Shown piece after piece: positions 16,707 through 26,061 of a stretch of DNA of 64,000 bases. The number at the start of each line of letters is the position of its first letter. Positions within the stretch are counted from its first letter, which is position 1. The stretch is from Terriglobus saanensis SP1PR4. GTDB taxonomy: Bacteria; Acidobacteriota; Terriglobia; Terriglobales; Acidobacteriaceae. The notes under the pieces are model-generated. The model did not search any database. It was not told where the DNA came from and was given only the letters and a program-made list of their open reading frames with translations. A program made the position numbers and the translations under genes. Where the stretch lies: assembly GCF_000179915.2 (NCBI RefSeq), contig NC_014963.1, positions 3,596,001-3,660,000 on the forward strand, read 5' to 3'.

Positions 16707-19252
16707 AAGCGATCCAAACCTTGCGACCGGTCTTGTCCGGCCTTGCTGCCTCTGCCAGTCTCGCCAGCCTCGGCGGTGGTGTTCTGTTCGTCGCTCCGGA
16801 ACGGGCCGATGCCCAGGGCACCCAGCCTTCGCAGAGTCATCTCTCGTCAACGGTTCGCCGGTTCGATATCCCCCCGGGGCCGCTGAGCGATGTCGTGAGC
16901 GCCCTCGAGCGCGAAACGGGCATTCATATAACGCTTGCGATCCATTCGATCGGATCGATTCACTCCCCGGGCGTCTCCGGCAGCTTCACCGCCGAACAAG
17001 CGCTCCATGCGATGTTGGCCGACACCGGCATTCGGGTTCGCGTCACATCGCCGACGATGGCTGTCGTGGAACTTGTTCCCGCAAGCGAGACCGTGGAGGT
17101 CACTGCCTCCACCAACGCGCTACAGACCACGACGGATGTCGGCCGCCTCCCCGACACTTTACAAAGCACGCCACAAACAATCACCTCGATCTCGCAGGTG
17201 ATGATCGAACAACAGCAGGCGACAACGGTCGACCAAGTTTTGCAGTACGTGCCTGGTATCACGGTCGCCACCGGCGAGGGTAACGGCGGAATCAGCGGCG
17301 ATCAGTTCCGCATCCGTGGCTTCGACGCCTCCGGCGACATCTATGTTGATGGCCTGCGCGACTTCGGTTCCTACGTCCGCGACAGCTTCGCCACAGAGAA
17401 CGTCATGGTCATCAAGGGGCCGGCCTCCGAGAGCTTCGGCAATGGCACCACAGGTGGCGTGATCGAGCTCGACAGCAAGAAAGCGCATCTCGGCAATGCA
17501 TCTTCGTACGAAGTAACCGGCGGCACAGGTCCGTATGGGCGCGGCGTGTTCGACATCAATCGACAGCTGAACGACACGACGGCGGCGCGCATCGTTGCCA
17601 TGGGCAACGGTCAGGACGTGGTGGATCGTGACCACGTGTACTCGAACCGCTGGGGCGTTCTCGCCTCCGTAGGATTCGGTCTCGGAACCGACCAGACAGT
17701 CGTCGTGGATTATTTCCACCAACACAGCGATCAACGACCCGATTTCGGCGTGCCGATGAACAGCGGGGTGACAGGCGTCGTCGGTGTACCGGTCACGGAA
17801 CTGGGTGTATCTCGTAAAAACTATTATGGCCGCGAGAGCGATCGTGATCTGATGGACGCCGATGTCGCCACAATCCTTTACAAGGGGCATTTCGGCGACT
17901 GGCTAACCCTCACGAACGATACGCGCGTCGGTCATTACACGCGCGATCTTAGATTTACTCCGAGCTTGTGCCTCGACGTCTCACCGCTTCTCTCTTATCT
18001 TTATGGCATCCCGGCGGGAACCTGCGCCACCGATGTGTCGAAGGGCAACCTCAACACCAACTATGTGATCTGGCCGGTCGGCGGCAACACGCCAAAAAGT
18101 TCCGGCGCCGAGAACGTCACCACGGCGCTCGTGCGGTTCCATACGCTTGGCATGCGACATGAATTGGTCGCGGGTGTCGATGAATATTATCAACACGCCA
18201 GCATGAAATTTTATACGCCCAGTGGAACTGAAACACCGGGGACATTGCTCAACCCTATTTATCAGAACTCGCCGGGATTCTCTCTGGTCTTAGCATCCAC
18301 GGGTACGAACTCGAGAAGCTGGGATGTTGGTCCTTTCATCAGCGACCGGGTCTGGTTGACGCATCAACTATCTGTTTCTGGCGGCGTACGGTGGGATCAT
18401 TACAGCGTCCGCGGGAACGCATCGGGGACGATATTCAACGCGCCCTCGCAGTTCGCCAGCCCCAAGGCGTCCTTACTCTGGGAGCCGACACTACATCAAA
18501 CCTATTACTTCAATTTCGCGCGCTCGGTTACACCGTCGGGCAACAACATCACGTCGCTCAGTACGACCTCATCCATCCTTTCGGCGCAGAGTCAACCCAA
18601 CCTCAAGCCGCAAGGATCCAATCTTTACGAGGTCGGCGGCAAGTGGAGCCTTTTGCAAGATCGCCTCGGAGCCACGGCAGCCCTGTACCGTCTCGAAAAA
18701 AATAATACGGCCTACACGGATGCCATAACGGGCATACAAACCACGACCGGTGACGTGGACCGCGTGCAAGGCATCGAGCTGGGACTGACCGGGAAGATCA
18801 CGCGCGCCTGGGATACGCAGGCCTCCTACAGCTTGATGGACAACAAGATTGTCTACTCTGCAATCAGCGCCTTCACGCCAGTATCCGCTATCGGCAATAG
18901 GGTTCCTTATGTCTCCAAAAATGGCATCGCTCTGTGGACCACCTATGATGTGGCGACGCTGATTCCATCGCTTCACGGTCATCTGCTCGGTGGTGGCGGC
19001 TTCAACTTCCGCTCCGATTATTTTGTGGACAACGCCAATTCGTTACACATTCCCACCGCAACGACTGCCACAGCGATGCTGTCCTATGACCTCGAGCGCT
19101 ATCATCTCGGGCTCAACGTGAACAACTTGACCAACACACTGGCCTACAACTCTGCCTTCGGCAATGGCTACGCCACTCCGGTAGCGGGACGGACGTTCCT
19201 GTTCACCTTTGGCCTCCGCCTCGCCTCTCCCCGCAAGCATGGAGGTTTCTGA
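16703..19252 (+). CDS. TonB-dependent siderophore receptor with N-terminal STN domain (Fiu/PiuA-like)
   Basis: 849 residues from ATG 16703, preceded by AAGGAG at 16692-16697. A signal sequence leads into an STN domain (FDIPPGPLSDVVSALERETG, about residues 50-120). The TonB-box-like stretch ETVEVTA comes next. The plug follows (VDQVLQYVPGITVATGEG, FRIRGFDASGDIYVDGLRD) and then the 22-strand barrel ending GRTFLFTFGLRL with a short extra tail. Such receptors import catecholate siderophores or their breakdown products using TonB energy. An STN domain usually signals to a FecR/sigma pair, but none is nearby. The next gene overlaps its regulatory region directly. Confidence 0.92.
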   Translation: MKAIQTLRPVLSGLAASASLASLGGGVLFVAPERADAQGTQPSQSHLSSTVRRFDIPPGPLSDVVSALERETGIHITLAIHSIGSIHSPGVSGSFTAEQALHAMLADTGIRVRVTSPTMAVVELVPASETVEVTASTNALQTTTDVGRLPDTLQSTPQTITSISQVMIEQQQATTVDQVLQYVPGITVATGEGNGGISGDQFRIRGFDASGDIYVDGLRDFGSYVRDSFATENVMVIKGPASESFGNGTTGGVIELDSKKAHLGNASSYEVTGGTGPYGRGVFDINRQLNDTTAARIVAMGNGQDVVDRDHVYSNRWGVLASVGFGLGTDQTVVVDYFHQHSDQRPDFGVPMNSGVTGVVGVPVTELGVSRKNYYGRESDRDLMDADVATILYKGHFGDWLTLTNDTRVGHYTRDLRFTPSLCLDVSPLLSYLYGIPAGTCATDVSKGNLNTNYVIWPVGGNTPKSSGAENVTTALVRFHTLGMRHELVAGVDEYYQHASMKFYTPSGTETPGTLLNPIYQNSPGFSLVLASTGTNSRSWDVGPFISDRVWLTHQLSVSGGVRWDHYSVRGNASGTIFNAPSQFASPKASLLWEPTLHQTYYFNFARSVTPSGNNITSLSTTSSILSAQSQPNLKPQGSNLYEVGGKWSLLQDRLGATAALYRLEKNNTAYTDAITGIQTTTGDVDRVQGIELGLTGKITRAWDTQASYSLMDNKIVYSAISAFTPVSAIGNRVPYVSKNGIALWTTYDVATLIPSLHGHLLGGGGFNFRSDYFVDNANSLHIPTATTATAMLSYDLERYHLGLNVNNLTNTLAYNSAFGNGYATPVAGRTFLFTFGLRLASPRKHGGF

Positions 19253-19256
19253 TCCC

Positions 19257-19940
19257 ATGCTGATAGAAATGCCACAGATACTGTCGCAGGACGAAGTCGC
19301 AACCATCCGCAGCCTGATGGAGGCTGCGGAGATGGTCGACGGTAAAGCCACGGCCGGCGAGCTGGCGGCGAAGGCCAAACACAACCTGCAACTTCCGGAG
19401 GGTTCTGCAACCGCGCGGCAGGCCGGCGACATCATCCTTCGCGCGTTGGGCCGCAACCCACTGTTCAACAGCGCTGCGTTACCATTTCGCGTATTGCCGC
19501 CGCTGTTCAATCGCTACGACGCGGGCATGAAATTCGATTCCCATGTCGATGGCGCTATACGCGCGGTCCCAGGCGCCGGCATCCGCATGCGTGCTGACCT
19601 TTCTTCGACTCTATTTCTCACACCGCCGGATGATTATGATGGCGGCGAGCTGGTGATCGAGGACACCTACGGTGAGCATGCCGTGAAGCTGCCCGCAGGC
19701 CACATGGTCCTCTATCCAGCAAGCAGCCTGCACCGCGTCAATCCGATCACGCGTGGGTCGCGCTGGTCCTCTTTCTTTTGGACCCAGTCGATGATCAAGG
19801 ACGACGGCTTGCGCGTACTGATGTACGACCTCGACCGTGCCATCATCGAGGTCCGCCAATCCTTGAATGGCGACTCGCACGGAACGCTCGCGCTCACGGG
19901 CGTCTATCACAACCTGCTCCGCCGCGAGGCAGAGCTATGA
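19257..19940 (+). CDS. piuC: PiuC/YbiX-type Fe(II)/2-oxoglutarate dioxygenase
   Basis: About 227 residues. The start MLIEMPQILSQDEVATIRSL matches the usual N terminus of PKHD-type hydroxylases, with GGAGG at 19241-19245. The active-site pieces are HVDGAIR (H-x-D iron ligands), the distal HRVNPITRG (third His plus the 2-oxoglutarate-binding Arg) and GGELVIEDTYGEH. PiuC is encoded beside catecholate siderophore receptors in Proteobacteria, where it is believed to modify or process the siderophore. The gene follows the receptor by 4 bases. Its C-terminal part is the usual helical bundle ending in YHNLLRREAE. Confidence 0.9.
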   Translation: MLIEMPQILSQDEVATIRSLMEAAEMVDGKATAGELAAKAKHNLQLPEGSATARQAGDIILRALGRNPLFNSAALPFRVLPPLFNRYDAGMKFDSHVDGAIRAVPGAGIRMRADLSSTLFLTPPDDYDGGELVIEDTYGEHAVKLPAGHMVLYPASSLHRVNPITRGSRWSSFFWTQSMIKDDGLRVLMYDLDRAIIEVRQSLNGDSHGTLALTGVYHNLLRREAEL

Positions 19941-20011
19941 ACTGCCACTTCATTCCGCGCTTGTTCGAGCGCTTGCTCTACACACACTTCCCCTCACGGA
20001 GTGCATGACGC

Positions 20012-20323
20012 ATGGTCGAGCTGAACTTACCTATTCAAAGCCGTGCGCGCAAAAAAGATGTGACATCGCGGGTCTGCGCCGCGTTGTTCGGCGGCTACTT
20101 CGCGGGAACCGCCTTCAGCATGCTGGTGGCGCGCCTGGTGCCGCTGGCGAAAGTAGAAGCGACCACTACGGCCATCCTGTGTACGCCGATTCTGTACGTA
20201 GCAGCGATCCTTTGGGCATTCTCCGCCCGCTCGCCGTCCCGCGCCTGGCTCGTGCTTATCCTCATCGCCGTCATCGCGGGCGGACTGACCTTGGGATTAA
20301 TCATCGTGAAAGGCCGGCCATGA
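20012..20323 (+). CDS. DUF3649-like small membrane protein
   Basis: 103 residues with about three hydrophobic segments (AALFGGYFAGTAFSMLVARL, AILCTPILYVAAILWAFSA, LVLILIAVIAGGLTLGLII). In siderophore-uptake loci, proteins of this size and topology between piuC and a PepSY membrane protein are assigned to DUF3649; the motifs agree by eye only. It overlaps the following PepSY gene by four bases (ATGA), so they are co-translated. The 71 bases between piuC and this gene hold only a 23-codon open frame from 19937, overlapping the piuC stop, which I did not call. Confidence 0.75.
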   Translation: MVELNLPIQSRARKKDVTSRVCAALFGGYFAGTAFSMLVARLVPLAKVEATTTAILCTPILYVAAILWAFSARSPSRAWLVLILIAVIAGGLTLGLIIVKGRP

Positions 20324-21921
20324 AAAGGACATTCCGCCTATCCATGCAGTGGCTGCACACCTGGACGGGGCTGGTCTTTGGCTGGATCATCTTTCTCGTC
20401 TTCTTCAACGGGACCGCGGCTTACTTCAGGCAGGAAATCACTACCTGGATGAAACCGGAGATTGCGGCCGCTATCGACCCGGCGAAATCGGTTTCCGGTG
20501 CCGTCGCATTTCTCAAAATGAAAGCACCCAACGCCGAAACGTGGACCATCAGTGTGCCGGATAACCGCTATCCGGGTTCCGATGTCACCTGGCAGGCGAG
20601 ACCGAAGCCTGGGGAGGCTCCCACCGAAGAGGAAGACGATCAGCGGCTGCCGCCCGACCGGCGCGCGACCATCGACGCCAATGGCAGACCTTTGGTGATA
20701 CGAGACACCGAGGGCGGCGATTACTTCTTTCAGTTTCATTACGCCTTCCACTACCTGCCGCAATTTCTCGGCCTGCTTGTGGTCGGGATGGCAAGTCTTG
20801 GCCTGATGGTCGCACTGACGACCGGATTGATCATCCATCGAAGAATCTTTGCCGAGTTCTTCACGTTCCGTCCGGGACAGGGAGTGCGCTCACGGCTCGA
20901 CGCGCACACCACGTTCTCTGTCCTTGCGCTGCCGTTCCATCTGATGATCACCTACAGCGGCGTAGCCATCCTGATGTTCTTCTTCATGCCATGGGCCATG
21001 TTCGCGAATTACTCCAACCCGCTGCCCTATTTCGAGATGATCATCTCACGAACTCACACAGCCCCCGCAAGCGGTCATACGGCACCGCTGGTTTCCGTCA
21101 ATACGGTTCTGAGTGCGGCTGAAGTCGTATGGAAGGGCGGGCGCGCTGAAAGGATTCGCGTCACCAATCCGGGCAATACAAACGCGACCATCACGGTTGA
21201 TCGGCATCTCAACGGGCTTGTCGCCGGTCCGAACGCGAACCTCACCTTCAATGGAGTCACCGGCGCCCTGGTCGGCCCGACTTCGCAGACGAGCGCGGCG
21301 GCCACTGCGATATTCAGCCTGCATCTAGCCCATTTTGCGCGACCGGCGTTGCGCTGGCTGCTGTTTCTCTGCGGCGCGACGGGAACCGCGATGGTTGCGA
21401 GCGGCCTCATTCTCTGGACCGCCAAGCGCCGGCGCAACCTTTTGGACCCCGAGTACAGTCGACGAGGTTTCCAGATTGTCGAAACTCTCAATGTGGCGGT
21501 GCTTGCGGGCTATCCGGCAGCGACCGCCGCCTTGTTTTGGGCCAACCGCCTCTTGCCCCTATCCATTGCTTCTCGCGCAAACGTTGAGATCCTGTGTGCC
21601 TTCGGCTGCTGGGGCCTATTGCTGGTCTGGTCCGCTGCGCGCCCGATGCGCAAAGCCCGGGTCGAAGTTCTAGGGGTTGCGGCGCTTCTCTTTCTTCTGC
21701 TTCCAATCGTCAATGCAGCAACCTCTGCACGTGGCACGCTCGCGAGTCTCATGCGTGGCGATCCGCTCTATAGCGGGTTCGACTTCGTCTCGCTCGTTCT
21801 TGGGCTACTGTTCGCCACGGCCGCAATGTTGACGCGACGGCGCACGTACTTGCCAGCGCCTCCCGCCTTGGCTGATCCCATTGCTGCGATTGGCCCAACG
21901 ATTCTGGAAGGAACGGAGTAA
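20320..21921 (+). CDS. piuB: PepSY-associated membrane protein (PiuB-like)
   Basis: 533 residues from ATG 20320. Features: MQWLHTWTGLVFGWIIFLV (membrane segment 1 with a His), a periplasmic PepSY-like domain at about residues 50-150 (YFFQFHYAFHYLPQFLGLLV), then HTTFSVLALPFHLMITYSGV. A second soluble region and four more membrane segments follow towards the C terminus. PepSY-TM proteins of this kind accompany ferric-siderophore receptors and may act as inner-membrane ferric reductases using heme held by the conserved membrane histidines. The reading frame continues upstream but the start is fixed by the ATGA overlap with DUF3649. Confidence 0.85.
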   Translation: MKRTFRLSMQWLHTWTGLVFGWIIFLVFFNGTAAYFRQEITTWMKPEIAAAIDPAKSVSGAVAFLKMKAPNAETWTISVPDNRYPGSDVTWQARPKPGEAPTEEEDDQRLPPDRRATIDANGRPLVIRDTEGGDYFFQFHYAFHYLPQFLGLLVVGMASLGLMVALTTGLIIHRRIFAEFFTFRPGQGVRSRLDAHTTFSVLALPFHLMITYSGVAILMFFFMPWAMFANYSNPLPYFEMIISRTHTAPASGHTAPLVSVNTVLSAAEVVWKGGRAERIRVTNPGNTNATITVDRHLNGLVAGPNANLTFNGVTGALVGPTSQTSAAATAIFSLHLAHFARPALRWLLFLCGATGTAMVASGLILWTAKRRRNLLDPEYSRRGFQIVETLNVAVLAGYPAATAALFWANRLLPLSIASRANVEILCAFGCWGLLLVWSAARPMRKARVEVLGVAALLFLLLPIVNAATSARGTLASLMRGDPLYSGFDFVSLVLGLLFATAAMLTRRRTYLPAPPALADPIAAIGPTILEGTE

Positions 21922-22220
21922 TGGGACTTGCCTTCATCCTCGCGCTGTTTGGCTTTGCCGCCCTTGCAATAGCGATGCGGCGTCACCACCGCGATTTGTT
22001 CGGAGTGGAACCTTCTCGACAGGGACGTGTGATTCTTCACGCAGTCGGCGCACTCGGGCTGGCAGCTTCCTACGGCCATCTCTGTCTCGCATGGGGCGCT
22101 GTCGAGGGCACGATCGATTGGCTGTGCCTCGCATCGCTGGCCGCCATCGTGATCGTCGCCGCCCTCGGCGCCATGACTCGCCTCCGCAGGGCTGGACCAA
22201 GGAACGGCGCGCTTCGCTGA
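21921..22220 (+). CDS. DUF3325-like small membrane protein
   Basis: 99 residues with three hydrophobic helices (FILALFGFAALAIAMRRHHR, VILHAVGALGLAASYGHLCL, WLCLASLAAIVIVAALGAM). The start overlaps the PepSY stop (TAATG at 21919-21923). DUF3325 genes close the receptor-DUF3649-PepSY set in many bacteria, so this completes a known arrangement. Its function is unknown; it is probably part of an inner-membrane complex with the PepSY protein. Confidence 0.75.
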   Translation: MGLAFILALFGFAALAIAMRRHHRDLFGVEPSRQGRVILHAVGALGLAASYGHLCLAWGAVEGTIDWLCLASLAAIVIVAALGAMTRLRRAGPRNGALR

Positions 22221-22478
22221 ATGCAGGTGAGGATGACGATCTTCCCTGGCGAAGACGGCCTCGACGTGCTGATCTGGGGCAGATGGAGTCATGGGTCGAT
22301 GCGCTATCGTCACTTCGATGATCGAACCTGCATGATTGCCACACTGAAGAATCTGGGACTTCTCAGTTCCGAGCATGCACGGAAACTCGAAGCCTTTGTG
22401 TTCGCGAACCACTGCCCCATCTACTCGTCGGAGATCGAGGAAACCGTGCTTGCGGCGCACGGTTTCCTTCCAGCCTGA
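22221..22478 (+). CDS. Hypothetical 85-residue protein at the end of the iron operon
   Basis: The ORF starts directly at the DUF3325 stop, with a second ATG at 22233 preceded by AGGTGAGG. It is polar and contains two His and two Cys (YRHFDDRTCMIATLKNLGLL, AFVFANHCPIYSSEI). I recognise no family. An 11-base-pair inverted repeat (22439-22467) lies inside its 3' end, which may be a transcription terminator of the operon or a chance coding pattern. Confidence 0.5.
   Translation: MQVRMTIFPGEDGLDVLIWGRWSHGSMRYRHFDDRTCMIATLKNLGLLSSEHARKLEAFVFANHCPIYSSEIEETVLAAHGFLPA
22439..22467 (+). terminator. Strong hairpin at the 3' end of the Piu-like operon
   Basis: GGAAACCGTGC (22439-22449) pairs perfectly with GCACGGTTTCC (22457-22467) around a 7-base loop. 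It is followed by TTCCAGCC, so there is no long U-tract and rho-independent termination is uncertain. Its place, just before the operon's last stop codon, suggests a transcript end or an mRNA-stabilising structure. Confidence 0.4.
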
Positions 22479-22981
22479 ACGTCCGTCACGTTTTCGACAG
22501 CGGGCAAATCATTCTGTAGTGTCTCTATTCGGACCCGCCACCCATACTGACATTTCGATCAGGCAGTGTTACAGACTCGTGAAAGGCTTTGTTGAGGAAG
22601 CGCCTCTCTTCCGTCAGCTCCATCTCTTTTGTCTCGGCTTGAAGAGGACATGCCGCACGCCCATCGTCGCCTCACGGTAGCGTGGTCTCCAAGGGCATGG
22701 AGAGGGGCTACAGTCTGAATCTAACTTGCAGAAGATCTGCAGAATTAGAGATGAGCGGCATACTTCGCAACCACACATAAGTAAGTAGTCTGCGTGCTCG
22801 ACTCCTGATGCTCGTCATCTTCGTGACATCGCGTTACTGTGCCTTCGCTGCGATCCTCATCGGGCGTCCTATCGACGAGCGTTGTCACACGATATTATCG
22901 TGGTTGTAGGTGCACTACCAGATTGATTAATTCCCAGCCAACCCGTAGCAAAGGTCTAAAAAGTAAGGAGAACGTGCTGAT
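22479..22981. other. 503-base intergenic stretch without recognised gene
   Basis: No convincing coding frame or RNA gene is seen on either strand. It contains an AT-rich patch near 22895-22960, likely the promoter of the histidine kinase gene, which starts at 22982 with AAGGAG about 13 bases upstream. Confidence 0.5.
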
Positions 22982-25030
22982 TTGAGAACGATTCCCGACC
23001 AGCTACTAGCGACAACCCTGCGTGCCATTGGTGATGGTGTAATCTCCTGCGACCTTGAGAATCGTGTTGTCATGATGAACGCAGTGGCCGAGCAACTGAC
23101 CGGATGGTCTGAGGTCGAAGCTGCCGGACATACTCTGCGCGAGGTCTTCGTCATTGTGAATGAGACGACGCGGGAGATCGTCGAAGACCCGGTGGACAAG
23201 GTCCGGCGTCTCGGCACAATTGTCGGCATGGCTAATCACACGTTACTGATTCGCCGGGACGGGACAGAGATCGCCATCGACGATAGCGCGGCTCCCGTAT
23301 GCACTGACCAGGGTGAGATGCGCGGTGTTGTCCTCGTCTTCCGGGATGTGACCGAACGTCGCCGTGCCGAATGGAATCTGGATTTGCTGGCCCGATCCGG
23401 CAAGGTCTTACTGGAACATCGGAAGTTCAGTCTGCTGCTCGACAGCATCGCGGAACTCACCACTGACCACTTCGCGGATTTCTGTGTACTGGACATGGTT
23501 TTACCTTCCGGTGAGATCGAGCGAAGCGTTGGCGTACATAAGGACCCCGCCCTCCGGGCTCTTATTGAAGAACTCAGCCGCTTTCCACCCGTTCCGGGGC
23601 AGAAGGCTCATCCCGTTATTCAGGTGCTTTCCGATGGCAATCCGCAATTGTTTCCAAGCATCGATCAAGCACTGCTGAAGGCAGTCGCGAAGAACGAAGT
23701 GCAGCGTCACCACTATGACAGACTCCGAATTCGGTCAGCCATCTATGTGCCGATTGTGGCGGATACGAAGATATTCGGCGTAATGACCTTCTGCCGCAAC
23801 ATCAGTCCTGTTCCGTTCGATGAAGAAGACCTTTCGACGGCAGTCGAACTCGGACATCGCATCGGCGCGGCCCTCGACCAAAAGAACGCGATTGAATCTC
23901 TTCGGAAGAGCGAAGCGCGGTTCCGTCAATTGGTTGAGAAGGGGAATATCGGAATCGTCATAGGAGACTTGGCGGGGGGCCATTCCTACATAAATCCGGC
24001 ACTCATGGAGATTCTGGGATACGACAAGGTGGAGGCTCTGAATTGTGATGAAGTAACGCCTCCCCAGTATCGACGCCTTGATCTGATTGCGCTCGAACAA
24101 CTCAAAACAAGCGGAAGCTGCGTGGCGTACGAAAAGTCTTATAAGGCGAAAGACGGTACCTTGATCCCATTTCTCGTCGGGGCGGCGGTAATTAGCGATG
24201 CATCGGGTGAGGTAGAAGAGGTCGCCTCGTTTCTTGCAGACCTTCGCCCCCAAAAACAGGCAGAAGCTGCCTTGTTGCAGAGCGAGAAGCTGGCTGCCGT
24301 CGGCAGGCTGGCCTCTTCGATCTCTCACGAAATCAATAATCCTCTCGCCTCCGTCACGAACCTGCTCTATCTCATTCGATCCGATGAAAGTATGTCCCCG
24401 CAATCGAGGGATTATCTGGAGACAGCCGACAGGGAGCTTATCCGCGTATCGCAAGTTGCGGCCCAAACGCTACGTTTTCACCGCCAGTCCACGCGGCCCA
24501 TGACCATCGCTCCAGAGACGCTGATGGATGAGGTCCTTGCCCTATACGGTGGACGACTCGTTAACTTCAACATCAATGTCCAGCGAGAATACGCGCCGGA
24601 TGTTCAATTGACTTGCTACGAGGGCGATGTTCGGCAGGTACTCAACAACCTTATCGGAAATGCGGTCGATGTCATGCGCAACGGCGGTTGGTTGAGAGTC
24701 CGAACGCGGCCCTCGACTCTGTGGTCAACCGGCCGAGCTGGTGTCCGTATCACAGTCGCGGACACTGGGGGCGGCATGACGCCGAAGGTTGCAAAACACA
24801 TCTTCGAGGCGTTCTTCACAACCAAAGGCAACAACGGGACAGGTCTCGGGCTTTGGATCTCCTCACGCATCGTCCATAAACACCAGGGCGCGCTCAAGGT
24901 GCGAACATCTACGGCAAACGAACATAGAGGATCGGTGTTCACACTGTGGCTGCCTATCGATCTGGCGGAAACATCGCATGAACCATGGCATAAAAGCGAG
25001 GGAACTACCGTTGAAGCACCCGAGTCGTAA
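22982..25030 (+). CDS. PAS-GAF-PAS sensor histidine kinase, orphan
   Basis: 682 residues, starting at a TTG. Domains in order: PAS (about 1-120, AIGDGVISCDLENRVVMMNA), GAF (about 135-300, YVPIVADTKIFGVMTFCRNI), PAS (about 305-425, GNIGIVIGDLAGGHSYINPA), HisKA with H449 in SSISHEINNPLASVTN. HATPase_c comes last, with the N box QVLNNLIGNAVDVM and G boxes DTGGGMT and GTGLGLWISSRIVHKH. No transmembrane segment is seen, so it is probably a cytoplasmic sensor with a redox or light-type ligand. No response regulator gene is adjacent, so the partner lies elsewhere. The 3' end abuts a truncated insertion sequence. Confidence 0.88.
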   Translation: MRTIPDQLLATTLRAIGDGVISCDLENRVVMMNAVAEQLTGWSEVEAAGHTLREVFVIVNETTREIVEDPVDKVRRLGTIVGMANHTLLIRRDGTEIAIDDSAAPVCTDQGEMRGVVLVFRDVTERRRAEWNLDLLARSGKVLLEHRKFSLLLDSIAELTTDHFADFCVLDMVLPSGEIERSVGVHKDPALRALIEELSRFPPVPGQKAHPVIQVLSDGNPQLFPSIDQALLKAVAKNEVQRHHYDRLRIRSAIYVPIVADTKIFGVMTFCRNISPVPFDEEDLSTAVELGHRIGAALDQKNAIESLRKSEARFRQLVEKGNIGIVIGDLAGGHSYINPALMEILGYDKVEALNCDEVTPPQYRRLDLIALEQLKTSGSCVAYEKSYKAKDGTLIPFLVGAAVISDASGEVEEVASFLADLRPQKQAEAALLQSEKLAAVGRLASSISHEINNPLASVTNLLYLIRSDESMSPQSRDYLETADRELIRVSQVAAQTLRFHRQSTRPMTIAPETLMDEVLALYGGRLVNFNINVQREYAPDVQLTCYEGDVRQVLNNLIGNAVDVMRNGGWLRVRTRPSTLWSTGRAGVRITVADTGGGMTPKVAKHIFEAFFTTKGNNGTGLGLWISSRIVHKHQGALKVRTSTANEHRGSVFTLWLPIDLAETSHEPWHKSEGTTVEAPES

Positions 25031-25697
25031 TACCGGGCCTAATTTTGTTCATTCGGATTTTGGGGACTAGCTCCGAAGGGAAAGGTGCAGGAGAAGGAAC
25101 TTGACTCCTGCCGCGCAGCCGGTTTGTGAGTTTCTCAAGCGCGTCTTGCACAGCAGATGGATCGACGGTTTCCTGATGCTCTTCGCCATCCTCCATACTG
25201 TCCAGGTACCGTTGAAGCTTGAATCTCTCGCGGGCAGTGTCGATGCTGGAGACAGCGCGGAACTTACTGCCATCGATGGCGATCCACTCCCCTCGGATGA
25301 GGCCACAGCTTTTTGCGAAACGGACCAACTCCACTCCAGCAAGAGTCACCGCTTCGCGGTGCATACGCCTGAACTCCGCAATGGATTTATGATCTGGATA
25401 CAACCTGCTCAGCAGCCACATAAGCTCCACGTTGCGTCGACACTCCTGCTCTAATCGGCGTGACGAACGAATCTGATTCAAGTAGCCGTAGAGATACAGC
25501 TTCAGGAGATCGCGCGGATCGTAACCGGGCCGTCCTGTCTTTGCAACCTCCGCACGCTCGAAGCCCAGTTCGTTCATCTTGAGCCTGTCGACGAAAGCAT
25601 CAATCACTCGGCATATATGATCGACCGGAACAAGATCATCCAACACGACTGGAAACAGCGTTCCTTGGCTTCGACCGTCGCCTTCGATGTATCCCAT
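25005..25697 (-). pseudogene. IS1182-family transposase, 5' half only
   Basis: The frame begins MGYIEGDGRSQGTLFPVVLD and continues with VDHICRVIDAFVDRLKMNEL, YDPRDLLKLYLYGYLNQIRS and IAIDGSKFRAVSSIDTARER. These are the N-terminal DUF772 part and the start of the DDE core, including the first catalytic Asp in AIDGSKF. IS1182 proteins run to about 450-500 residues; this one breaks off near residue 215 (about 25055), where it meets the 3' end of the histidine kinase gene. It is non-functional. A hairpin covers its start (see 25697-25739). Confidence 0.85.
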
Positions 25698-25739
25698 GAG
25701 ACGGACCCTCGCTCCCACGAGGGCATCGTCTCATTTTTT
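25697..25739 (+). terminator. Nested inverted repeat with T-tract at the IS1182 gene start
   Basis: TGAGACG (25697-25703) pairs with CGTCTCA (25727-25733), and inside it CCCTCG (25706-25711) with CGAGGG (25718-25723). Six T residues follow at 25734-25739, so on the plus strand it has the full form of a rho-independent terminator. On the minus strand the same structure sequesters the transposase ribosome site and start codon, a recognised way in which insertion sequences block read-through expression. Confidence 0.65.
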
Positions 25740-26061
25740 CCTGTTTAAATCGCAGGAGTTTAGTAAGAGCCTCGTTCCTCCTTGTACGCTTTCGTCTCAA
25801 TTGCTTGAGCGCTTAAGTAATGAGAGGTGCGTTTCTATCGACCCATCCCAAGGACTCCTGAGAAGTCTTGTAGATTTGATCGATCAGATGTTGCCGCCGC
25901 ATAGCATCTCTGAAGTCGCGGGTTTCGGATGTGCCGTTCGCGTTGTCGCCTGCATAACCGCATACGAGGAGGCGATTCTCGACTCTCGGTGCAGTCGTGC
26001 ATTAACGAAGCAGTGAATCTTTGCGAATGCTTTCGGATAAAGGTCCAACAACGTCGTGAGA
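25740..26061. other. Intergenic stretch between IS remnant and GGDEF gene
   Basis: About 320 bases with no supported gene. Short open frames on both strands have no recognisable protein features. Confidence 0.5.

Noticed and set aside
17159-17890. 243-codon minus ORF inside the TonB receptor gene
   Set aside because: Antisense to a well-supported receptor; composition is a shadow of its codons.
19937-20008. 23-codon ORF overlapping the piuC stop
   Set aside because: Too short and without features; its coupling overlap may be chance.
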